64,000 nt of DNA from Actinotalea solisilvae (GTDB lineage: Bacteria > Actinomycetota > Actinomycetes > Actinomycetales > Cellulomonadaceae). The DNA is taken from assembly GCF_016464425.1 (NCBI RefSeq), contig NZ_JADDKQ010000025.1, forward strand, positions 1 through 64,000, read 5' to 3'. The notes beneath the pieces were generated by a model. It ran no database searches, had not been told where the DNA came from, and was given only the letters and a program-made list of their open reading frames with translations. A program made the translations under genes and the position numbers. Positions 45,149 through 52,699 of this stretch are shown here, piece after piece (position 1 is the stretch's first letter; the number at the start of each line of letters is the position of its first letter).

Positions 45149-46597
45149 ATGCGCGGGCCCACGGCGCAGCGGATCGCCGCGCCCCCGGGCCAGGTCGAGG
45201 TGGAGATCGTCGACGACGACGCCGCCCCCCTGACCCAGGGGGCGACCGGGCGCGCCCGTCGCCGACCCGGCGGCCTCTCCCGGCGGCTGCGCCGCCGCGG
45301 TGCGGTGCTCCTCGTCGCGGTGCTCGCGGTGGCCGCCGTCAACGTCGTCGAGCAGCGGCGCGAGGCCGAGCGCGTCGCTGCGGTCGCCGCGCTGCCGGGG
45401 GTCCTCGACGGGGTCGACGGCCCGCTGGTCCCCGCGTGGACGGTCGAGGGGTCGCAGCTCACCGGGCTCACCGCGCACCTGGTCGTCGTCTGGACGCGCG
45501 AGGCGACGCTCGCCGTCGAGCCCGTGACCGGCGAGGTGGCGTGGCGGTGGCCGGCCGAGACGGGCGTGCCGGGCGACGCGGAGACGTGCGAGCCGCTGCG
45601 CACCCCGGACCCGCCCGAGCTGCCCGCGCGTCCGCTCGCGGGCCCGGTGCTCACGGGGCCCCCCGGCGACCCGCCCGGGGCGCTGGTCGCGTGCGTGCGG
45701 GAGACCCCCGCCGTGCGGGACGACGGGCGCGTCGTGACCCAGCAGGTGCGCGTCTCGCTGCTCGACGCCGACGACGGGACGCCCCAGCACGGCTGGACCA
45801 CGCGCGGCCGGACGGTCGTCGTGCACCACCTCGAGGCCGACGACGTCGTCGCCGCCGTGCGCATGCCGGACGGGCGTCTCGAGGCGAGGCGCTGGGACGT
45901 GCGCACGGGAGTGCAGCGGTGGCGCACCGTGACGGAGCGCGAGGTCGAGGGGCCCGTGCACGGCGTCTGGAGCGCGACGATCGAGGGCGCCGTGCTCACC
46001 GTCGAGCAGCCCGAGCCGCTGCGGCTCGACGTCGGCTCCGGGGCCGTGCTGGGGCCGGCCGTCGCCTCGGGCGCGCTGGGCGCGCAGGCCGGCGCCGACG
46101 ACGCGGGCGGGGGCGCGCCGACCGACCCGCGGCCCGCACCCGTGACCGACACGACCGGTCCTCCGCTGCTGCTCCGGTCCGGCGCCGACGTCGTCGGCGT
46201 GGACCCGCTGACCGGCGAGGAGCGGTGGCGCCGCGCCACCGCCGGGACGCCGCTCGCCCAGGTCGACGGTCTCGTCGTGCTGCGCGAGGACGGCGCGACG
46301 GTCGCGGTGGACGCCGCGTCGGGCGACCTCGTGTGGTCCGTGCCGACCGCGGCGCACGTCCGGTTCGGGCCGATGCTCGACGGGCACGTGCTGCTGCTCC
46401 CCGTGCGCGGCGCGAGCGCCCTCTCCGCGCTGCCCGGCGCGCGCCCCCGGCCCGTGCTCGACCTCGTCGCCGTCGACCCGTCGGACGGCCTCGAGCGCTG
46501 GCGCGCCGCGCTGCCCCCGGGGACGTTCGCGATCTCGGCCACGCCCGACGGGCACGTCGTCGTGGAGACGACGGGCGGCGTCGTGGGCCTCCGTTAG
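45149..46597 (+). CDS. Membrane-anchored PQQ-like beta-propeller protein
   Basis: A 482-residue protein with a basic cytoplasmic N-terminus, one transmembrane helix (GAVLLVAVLAVAAVNVV, about residues 51-67) and an external WD/PQQ-like propeller. Blade-like motifs are TREATLAVEPVTGEVAWRWP, RWDVRTGVQRWRTV, VVGVDPLTGEERWRRA and VAVDAASGDLVWSVP. The fold is BamB/PQQ_2-like; there is no evidence for a bound PQQ or an enzyme activity. It is probably a scaffold or sensor at the cell surface. Divergent from the methyltransferase. Confidence 0.8.
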   Translation: MRGPTAQRIAAPPGQVEVEIVDDDAAPLTQGATGRARRRPGGLSRRLRRRGAVLLVAVLAVAAVNVVEQRREAERVAAVAALPGVLDGVDGPLVPAWTVEGSQLTGLTAHLVVVWTREATLAVEPVTGEVAWRWPAETGVPGDAETCEPLRTPDPPELPARPLAGPVLTGPPGDPPGALVACVRETPAVRDDGRVVTQQVRVSLLDADDGTPQHGWTTRGRTVVVHHLEADDVVAAVRMPDGRLEARRWDVRTGVQRWRTVTEREVEGPVHGVWSATIEGAVLTVEQPEPLRLDVGSGAVLGPAVASGALGAQAGADDAGGGAPTDPRPAPVTDTTGPPLLLRSGADVVGVDPLTGEERWRRATAGTPLAQVDGLVVLREDGATVAVDAASGDLVWSVPTAAHVRFGPMLDGHVLLLPVRGASALSALPGARPRPVLDLVAVDPSDGLERWRAALPPGTFAISATPDGHVVVETTGGVVGLR

Positions 46598-46792
46598 CCC
46601 GAACGGGTGAATGTGCGACGAGGTCCTCAAGGTGGGCCGCCGACCGGCCGATGAGAGGTCATACCCCCTCTCCACCCGATCTCGGGTCGCGTCGTCGTGC
46701 CCGCTCCAGGTCGTCCGTACCGCCCGTGCCACCCGTGCCCCACGCGCACGGCCGCGCGACACTGGTCCCCGGACTCCGGACGGGGGAGGGCG

Positions 46793-47425
46793 ATGGGCGA
46801 GGACGACGCGACGAGGTCTGCGGCGCGCTACCGCGTGGACCGTCTCGCCGCCGAGGACGCGGCGGCCGGGGTCTCGTTCTCGAGCGAGGACGCGCCGGAG
46901 GACGAGGCCGCCGCGCGCCCCCGCACGCAGCTCGACGGGCGCGGCCGCATGGACCGGCGCGGCGCGTGGGTCGACGAGCTCGTGCAGCAGGCGATCGCGC
47001 GCGGCGAGTTCGACGACAACCCGTTCGCGGGCAAGCCGCTGCCCGGGATCGACGGCCGGCACGACCCGGACTGGTGGCTCAAGGGTCTCGTCGAGCGCGA
47101 GCGGATCACGGGCGTCCTGCCCGAGGCGCTCCAGCTGCGCACCGACGACGCGGCGCTCGACGACCGGCTGGACCGCCTCCGCGGCGAGGACCAGGTGCGC
47201 CGCGCCGTCGAGGAGTTCAACGGGCGCGTCGTCGCGGCGCGGCGCCAGCTCCTCGGCGGCCCGCCCGTCGTCACGCCGCTGCGCGACGTCGAGGCCGAGG
47301 TCCGGCGGTGGGCCGAGCGCGCCGAGCAGCGACGCGCCGACGCGGCGGCCGCCGCCGCCGAGGCCGACGGCACGGACCGCGACGCCGCGTCCGCCGGGCG
47401 GCGTCGCCGCCGCTGGTGGCGCTGA
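46793..47425 (+). CDS. DUF1992 (DnaJ-homologue subfamily C-28-like) protein
   Basis: A 210-residue cytoplasmic protein with the DUF1992 domain: VDELVQQAIARGEFDDNPFAGKPL with PDWWLKGLVERERI. The domain is found in eukaryotic DNAJC28 and many bacteria without a known reaction. The C-terminus is a charged coiled-coil-like stretch rich in Arg and Ala, ending RRRRRWWR. GGGGGAGGGCG precedes the ATG. The 195 bases before it hold no feature I can support. Confidence 0.88.
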   Translation: MGEDDATRSAARYRVDRLAAEDAAAGVSFSSEDAPEDEAAARPRTQLDGRGRMDRRGAWVDELVQQAIARGEFDDNPFAGKPLPGIDGRHDPDWWLKGLVERERITGVLPEALQLRTDDAALDDRLDRLRGEDQVRRAVEEFNGRVVAARRQLLGGPPVVTPLRDVEAEVRRWAERAEQRRADAAAAAAEADGTDRDAASAGRRRRRWWR

Positions 47426-47491
47426 CCGGTGGTGATCGACTTGCGCGCCCGCCGTGGTGCACCAGCATGGGCGCGAGGAGGTGGCGAAGCG

Positions 47492-47671
47492 ATGACGCTC
47501 GAAGAAGCAGATGCAGCGATCGACCGGCTGGTGCTCGACCTGGCTCGCGCGACAGGCCGCCCCGAGGCCCTGGTCCGACTGGGGTACGGGCTGGAGCGCG
47601 CGACGTCCGACGTGACGGAGGCGTCCGGCCGGGGAGGCGCGACGCCCCGCGGGGGCGGCCTGGCGGCCTGA
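47492..47671 (+). CDS. Small hypothetical protein
   Basis: A 59-residue protein: one helix (TLEEADAAIDRLVLDLARAT), a middle RPEALVRLGYGLERATSD and a glycine-rich tail. The function is unknown. The ATG is preferred over an upstream GTG that nearly abuts the DUF1992 stop; GAGGAGGTG lies 10-18 bases before it. Its first codons (GAAGAAGCAGATGCAGCG) use rarer A-ending codons than neighbouring genes, which can favour translation initiation. Confidence 0.55.
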   Translation: MTLEEADAAIDRLVLDLARATGRPEALVRLGYGLERATSDVTEASGRGGATPRGGGLAA

Positions 47672-47736
47672 GGTCGTCGCGTCCGGCGGAGGCGGGCGCG
47701 CGGAACCGTGACGGCGCGTCGTGTGACGATGGTGCG

Positions 47737-48648
47737 GTGGAGCGGCACACGACGGTCACCCTCCCGGGACCCGTGGACCTGCACCGCACCCTCGCGCCGC
47801 TGCGCCGTGGCGCGGGGGACCCCGCCTACCGGCGGACGCCCGACGGCGCGCTGTGGCGTGCGTCCCTGCTCGCGAGCGGGCCGGTGACGACGCACCTGCG
47901 CCAGGTCGGGCCGTGCTCGGTCGACGTCACCGCGTGGGGCCCGGGCGCGGGCGAGGCCGTCGCGACCGCGCCCGCGCTGCTCGGCGCCCACGACGACGCC
48001 TCGACCTTCGACCCGCCGCCGGGTCCCGTGCGCGACGCCTTCCGACGCGCGGCCGCGGTGCGGGTCACGCGCACGGGACGGGTCCTCGAGTCCCTGGTGC
48101 CCGCGATCCTCGAGCAGCGCGTCATCACGCGCACCGCGCACGACGCGTGGCGGTACCTCCTGCGCACGCACGGCACCCCCGCGCCCGGTCCCGCGCCCGA
48201 GGGGATGCGCGTGCCGCCGTCGGCCGCGGGCTGGGCGGACGTGCCCGTCTGGGACTTCCACCGCGCGGGCGTCGACCCGCGACGGGCGCGCGCCGTCGTC
48301 GCCGCGGCGCGGCTCGCGCACCGGATCGAGGAGACCACCGCGATGGCGCCCCTCGACGCCCTCGCCCGGCTGACGTACGTGCCCGGCGTCGGCGCGTGGA
48401 CGGCGGCCGAGACCGCGCAGCGGGCCCTGGGCGACGCCGACGCGGTGTCCGTCGGCGACTACCACCTCGCGGGCCAGGTCGGCTGGGCGCTCACCGGCGC
48501 GAAGGTCGACGACGCGGGCATGCTCGAGCTGCTCGAGCCGTACCGGCCGCACCGCTACCGCGCCGTGCGCCTCCTGCTGCTCAGCGGGCAGGCGCGCGTG
48601 CCACGACGCGGCCCCCGGCTCACGATCGAGGACCACCGGTCCCGCTGA
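47737..48648 (+). CDS. AlkA-like DNA-3-methyladenine glycosylase (HhH-GPD)
   Basis: A 303-residue base-excision repair glycosylase. The helix-hairpin-helix/GPD signature is LTYVPGVGAWTAAETAQRAL, followed by DADAVSVGDYHL with catalytic aspartate D241. The segment LVPAILEQRVITRTAHDAWR matches the substrate-binding helix region. It removes alkylated bases such as 3-methyladenine. No Ada or methyltransferase gene is next to it. GTG start at VERHTTVTL. Confidence 0.9.
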   Translation: MERHTTVTLPGPVDLHRTLAPLRRGAGDPAYRRTPDGALWRASLLASGPVTTHLRQVGPCSVDVTAWGPGAGEAVATAPALLGAHDDASTFDPPPGPVRDAFRRAAAVRVTRTGRVLESLVPAILEQRVITRTAHDAWRYLLRTHGTPAPGPAPEGMRVPPSAAGWADVPVWDFHRAGVDPRRARAVVAAARLAHRIEETTAMAPLDALARLTYVPGVGAWTAAETAQRALGDADAVSVGDYHLAGQVGWALTGAKVDDAGMLELLEPYRPHRYRAVRLLLLSGQARVPRRGPRLTIEDHRSR

Positions 48649-48709
48649 GCACCCGACCGCGGGCCCGCGGCGCGGGTCGTGCGGCGGGGCGTGCTCGCGC
48701 GTCGTGCGC

Positions 48710-48850
48710 TCAGCCGTGCCGCGGCTTGAGCACCCCCTGGTCGCCCTGCGCGTCGTCCGTGCCGGCGACCTCGAGCCGGACGCCGTAGAGCGCGCCGACG
48801 ACGGCGAGCACCTGGTCGAGCGGCTCGGTGGAGTCGATGGTCAGCTGCAT
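48710..48850 (-). CDS. 46-residue conserved-looking small protein
   Basis: A short gene reading MQLTIDSTEPLDQVLAVVGA, then LYGVRLEVAGTD and a polar tail ending KPRHG. The beta-alpha-beta pattern (strand, helix, strand) is typical of a folded small domain. AAGGG lies 8 bases before the ATG. It is encoded opposite to its neighbours and head to head with the cyclase/NB-ARC gene. I believe similar proteins occur in related Actinobacteria, but this is unverified and no function is known. Confidence 0.6.
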   Translation of the reverse strand: MQLTIDSTEPLDQVLAVVGALYGVRLEVAGTDDAQGDQGVLKPRHG

Positions 48851-49007
48851 GGTGGGAGCCCTTCGTGCCGCCGGCCGAGGGGGACGGCCGTGATCACTCG
48901 GAGGCTAGGCGTGCGCGCCGCCGCTGCCTAGACCCCCGTCCGGGCGGTTCCCTGGCCCGTCGCGCTGGTGTTGGATCGGGGCAGGCGCGGCGCGGGCTGG
49001 AGGTGCG

Positions 49008-51689
49008 ATGAGCGATCTCCCCACGGGGACCCTCACGCTCCTGTTCACCGACATCGAGGGCTCGACGGGTGTCCTGGCCCGCCTCGGCCCGCGCTACGCG
49101 GACGTCGTCTCGACCTACCGCGGGGTGCTGCGCGCCGCCTTCCAGCGCTGGTCCGGCCACGAGATGGGCACGGAGGGCGACAGCTTCTTCGTCGTCTTCC
49201 GGTCGGTGGGGGACGCGGTGCGCGCGGTGCGCGACGCGCAGACCGGGCTCGCGGCGACCGCCTGGCCCGACGACGAGGCGGTGCGGGTCCGCATGGGCCT
49301 GCACACGGGCGAGCCGACCCCGCACGAGGACGGGTACGTCGGCATGGACGTCCACCGGGCCGCGCGCGTCGCCGCGGCCGCGCACGGCGGCCAGGTGCTG
49401 CTCACCGAGGCGACGTACCGGATCGCGTCCGGCGAGGTCCCGGACGTCGGGTTCGCCGACCTCGGGCTGCACCGCCTCAAGGACCTGCCGCAGCCCGAGC
49501 GCCTGCACCAGCTCGTGCTGCCAGGGCTGCCGTCCGCGTTCCCGCGGCCCCGCAGCCTCGGGTCGGCGTCGACGCTGCCCGTGCCCGGCACGTCGCTCGT
49601 CGGCCGGGACGACGACGTCGCACGGCTCACCGCGACGCTGGGGGGCTCACGCCTCGTGACGCTCACCGGGCCGGGCGGTGCGGGCAAGACGCGGCTCGCG
49701 CTCGCCGCCGCCGCGGCCGTCGAGGACGCCTTCCCGGACGGCGTCTTCCTCGTCCCGCTCGCACCCGTGCGCGCCACGGAGGTCATGTGGACGACGATCG
49801 CCGACGTCGTCGGCGCGCCCGGCGAGTCGAAGGCACCGCCGACCGTCGCGGCCCACCTCGCGCCGCGGCGCGTGCTCCTCGTGCTCGACAACCTCGAGCA
49901 GATCGCGGAGGCGTCGTCCGTCGTCGTCGCGCTCCTCGAGGCGGGCCCGGGCGTGACCGTCCTGGCGACGTCGCGCCGCCCGCTGCGCGTCTCGGCCGAG
50001 CAGGAGGTGCCCGTCGACCCGCTCCCGGTGCCCGACGCGGCGGGCCTCGCGGGGACCGACGGGAGCGGCGCCGTCGAGCTGTTCGTCCGCCGCGCGCGGC
50101 TCGTCCGGCCGGCCTTCGTGCTCACGCGTGACAACGTCGCCGACGTCGTCGAGATCTGCCGTCGGCTCGACGGGCTGCCGCTCGCGATCGAGCTCGTCGC
50201 CGCGCGGTCCCGGCTCCTCACACCGCGCGCGCTCCTCGGGCGCCTCGGCGACGGCCTCGACGTGGCGCGCGCCGCCGTCGACGTCCCGGCGCGGCAGCAG
50301 ACGCTGCACGCGGCCCTGACCTGGTCCTACGACCTGCTCACACCGGAGCTCCGGGGTGCGTTCCGCGCGCTCGGCGCGTGCGGCGGCGACGTCGACCTCG
50401 CGGCGGCCGCGGCGGTCCTCGGGCCCACCGAGGCGGCGGTGGCGGCACACGGCGCCCGCGACGGGCACCCGGGCGCCGCGCTCGCCGTGGACCCGGTCGA
50501 CGTCGTCGCCGAGCTCGTCGACGCGAGCCTGCTCGTCGTCGTCGACGCCGAGGAGGAGCCGCGCGTGCGGATGCTGCGGACCGTCGCGTCGTTCGCGCGC
50601 GCCGCCCTGCGCGCCTCGGGGGAGCGCGACGTCATCGGGCTGCGGCACGCGGGCCACTTCGCGGAGGTCGCACGGACGGCGGCCGAGCAGCTGCGCGGGC
50701 CGCACCACCTCGCGGCGCGCGACCGCCTCGAGCGCGAGCTGCCCAACCTGCGCGCCGCGCTCGCGTGGTCGCTCGGGGACGGGACCCCGCGCGAGCGGCC
50801 CGCGGGCGTCGACGAGGACGAGCGGCTCGCGGTGGGCCTGCGGCTGTGCGAGCACCTGTCGTGGTTCTGGTACGCGTGCGGCTACCAGGCCGAGGGCCGG
50901 CGCTGGCTCGGCGTCGCCGTCGAGGCGGCGGGGGCGCGCACGTCGCGCGCCGAGGTCGTCACCGCGCTCTACGGGCTCGCCGTGCTCGTGCTGCAGCAGG
51001 GCCAGGCCGACCGCGCGCGCGAGATGCTCACGCGCTGCCTCGAGGTGTGGCGCGCCGCGGGCGACCTCGGCGGGTCGTCCCGCGCGCTCAACAGCCTCGC
51101 GGTCGCGCACCGCGCCCTCGGCGAGCCCGACGCCGCGCGCCGGCTCGGGGACGAGGCCGTCGCGCTCGCCCGGGCGGCCGGGGACCTCGGGCGCGAGGTG
51201 AACGCGGTCTCCAACCTCGCGCTGCTGGCGGTCGACGTCGGGGACACCGACCGCGCGATCGCGCTGCTGCGCCGCTGCCTCGAGCTCGACGTCGAGCTCG
51301 AGGACGCGTGGGGCCAGGGCGCGGACCACGTCAACCTCGCGGGCGCGCTCCTGCGCGCCGGCCGGGTCGACGAGGCCGAGGAGCACCTGCGCGCCAACGC
51401 GGAGGCGGCGGTCGCCCTCAACGACGTCGAGATCGTCATCGACGTCGTCTCCCTGTTCGCGGCGATCACCGCGCACCGCGGTCGCGCCGCGACGACCGCG
51501 CGGCTGCTCGGCGCGTCCGCCCGGCTCCGGGAGCAGGCCGACGTGCCGATGACCGCGACGGACGCGGCGTGGTTCGACGTCGCGATCGCGCTGGTCGAGG
51601 GCCGGCCGGACCCCGCGGCGTGGGCGGCCGAGGTCGCAGCGGGCCGCGAGCTCGACGCCGCGGCGGCCGTCGCCCTCGCCCTCCGTTGA
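49008..51689 (+). CDS. Class III cyclase-homology + NB-ARC ATPase + TPR signalling protein
   Basis: An 893-residue multidomain protein. The N-terminal adenylate/guanylate cyclase domain has metal aspartates D15 (LFTDIEGST) and D58 (TEGDSFFVVF). The adenine-selecting lysine position is G54 and the transition-state asparagine is H116 (DVHRAARV, with R120 kept), so catalysis is doubtful. It is followed by a P-loop NTPase (LTGPGGAGKTRLAL, K227) with Walker-B-like VLLVLDNLEQ, a winged-helix part, and C-terminal TPR-like repeats (AREMLTRCLEVWRAAGDL, RAIALLRRCLELDVEL). No C-terminal DNA-binding domain is evident. It is probably a signal-responsive switch whose output is unknown. A GGAGGTGCG ribosome site precedes the ATG. 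Confidence 0.88.
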   Translation: MSDLPTGTLTLLFTDIEGSTGVLARLGPRYADVVSTYRGVLRAAFQRWSGHEMGTEGDSFFVVFRSVGDAVRAVRDAQTGLAATAWPDDEAVRVRMGLHTGEPTPHEDGYVGMDVHRAARVAAAAHGGQVLLTEATYRIASGEVPDVGFADLGLHRLKDLPQPERLHQLVLPGLPSAFPRPRSLGSASTLPVPGTSLVGRDDDVARLTATLGGSRLVTLTGPGGAGKTRLALAAAAAVEDAFPDGVFLVPLAPVRATEVMWTTIADVVGAPGESKAPPTVAAHLAPRRVLLVLDNLEQIAEASSVVVALLEAGPGVTVLATSRRPLRVSAEQEVPVDPLPVPDAAGLAGTDGSGAVELFVRRARLVRPAFVLTRDNVADVVEICRRLDGLPLAIELVAARSRLLTPRALLGRLGDGLDVARAAVDVPARQQTLHAALTWSYDLLTPELRGAFRALGACGGDVDLAAAAAVLGPTEAAVAAHGARDGHPGAALAVDPVDVVAELVDASLLVVVDAEEEPRVRMLRTVASFARAALRASGERDVIGLRHAGHFAEVARTAAEQLRGPHHLAARDRLERELPNLRAALAWSLGDGTPRERPAGVDEDERLAVGLRLCEHLSWFWYACGYQAEGRRWLGVAVEAAGARTSRAEVVTALYGLAVLVLQQGQADRAREMLTRCLEVWRAAGDLGGSSRALNSLAVAHRALGEPDAARRLGDEAVALARAAGDLGREVNAVSNLALLAVDVGDTDRAIALLRRCLELDVELEDAWGQGADHVNLAGALLRAGRVDEAEEHLRANAEAAVALNDVEIVIDVVSLFAAITAHRGRAATTARLLGASARLREQADVPMTATDAAWFDVAIALVEGRPDPAAWAAEVAAGRELDAAAAVALALR

Positions 51690-51779
51690 CCCCCCGCGGC
51701 TCCGCCGCCCTCGCGCTGCGCTGCCCCGCCGTGTCTCCACCGCCCCTCCGCTCCGCTCCGCCACCCCGCTCCGCCCCTG

Positions 51780-51867
51780 TCCAGATGCTCGAACGCGAGC
51801 GTGTCAGCGTTCTGGGCCGTCGAGTACGGGGCGATCCGTCACTGACGCTCGGATCCGAGCATCTGGA
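51780..51867. terminator. Long imperfect hairpin between convergent genes
   Basis: TCCAGATGCTCG (51780-51791) pairs with CGAGCATCTGGA (51856-51867), and the inner parts (GAGCGTGTCAG versus CTGACGCTC) continue the stem with mismatches. It sits in the 278-base gap between the cyclase/NB-ARC gene and the opposite hypothetical gene. No other gene is seen in the gap; the rest is C-rich low-complexity sequence. Confidence 0.6.
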
Positions 51868-51967
51868 CGCGGGGGGACAGGGACGGAGGCGGGGCGGGGG
51901 CCGGGCGGGGGCGGGACGGGGCGCGACGGGGAACGGCCTCGGGCGTCGGCGGCGGCGGTCGGGCGGC

Positions 51968-52633
51968 TCACGCGGCGAGGCGCGTGCGGCGGCGTCGGGC
52001 CGGGGCCTGCGCGGGTCCCGGGGCGGCGGCCGGCGCGGCCGTGGTCGCCTGCAGGCGCTCGGCGAGGCGGACGGCGCTCGTGAGCAGGTCGGTCAGGAGG
52101 GCGTCGGCGTCGTCCCGGCCGCACCCGGCGACGGCGAGCACCGCGAACTCCACGACGGCGGAGGCGTCGACGACCGGACGGCGCGTGAGCCCGCGCGTGT
52201 ACGCCGCAGCCCAGCGGGACGCGTCGGGCGCCGTCGCGAGCGCCGCGCGGCTCTCGGGTCGCAGCGCGCCGGGTCCGCCGAGGACCGCGTCGCACCGCAG
52301 CACGGCGGCGGCCAGCGGGCGCTGGTCCCACGGGGCGGCGACCCGCAGCGCCGACGTCGCCGCGAGGAGCGCGATCTCCGCATCCCACGCCCGCGTCCCG
52401 CGCAGCCCGGCGAGCGTCGGGGCGAGGAGCGACAGGGGCGGCCGGGCCGCGTCGGAGACGGCGTCGTTGACGAGGCGCGCGAGTCTGGCCAGCAGCGGGT
52501 GGGTGCAGCGCGGGGCGTCCGTCCAGCGCTCGCCCGCGAGCACGCTCACCAGCTCCATGAGGCACGCGCCCTGGCGCGGCCGGCGGTGGCGGCCCGCGGC
52601 GAGGAGGGGGAGTCCGTCCGGGGTGCGGTCCAT
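51968..52633 (-). CDS. Hypothetical protein, alpha-helical
   Basis: A 221-residue protein I cannot assign. The N-terminal part has CLMELVSVLAGERWTDAPRC and THPLLARLARLVNDAVSD, a wording I recall from uncharacterised actinobacterial proteins; the rest is Ala/Leu-rich helices and a basic proline/alanine tail ending RRRRTRLAA. No membrane segment or signal peptide. AGGTGA lies before the ATG. It lies upstream of nothing on its strand, being separated by direction from the next plus gene. Confidence 0.65.
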   Translation of the reverse strand: MDRTPDGLPLLAAGRHRRPRQGACLMELVSVLAGERWTDAPRCTHPLLARLARLVNDAVSDAARPPLSLLAPTLAGLRGTRAWDAEIALLAATSALRVAAPWDQRPLAAAVLRCDAVLGGPGALRPESRAALATAPDASRWAAAYTRGLTRRPVVDASAVVEFAVLAVAGCGRDDADALLTDLLTSAVRLAERLQATTAAPAAAPGPAQAPARRRRTRLAA

Positions 52634-52699
52634 CGGATCACCTGCTCAGTGGTGGGTCCCTCGAGTCTGCGTCACGTCGCGGCGAAGGGCAACGGCTCG

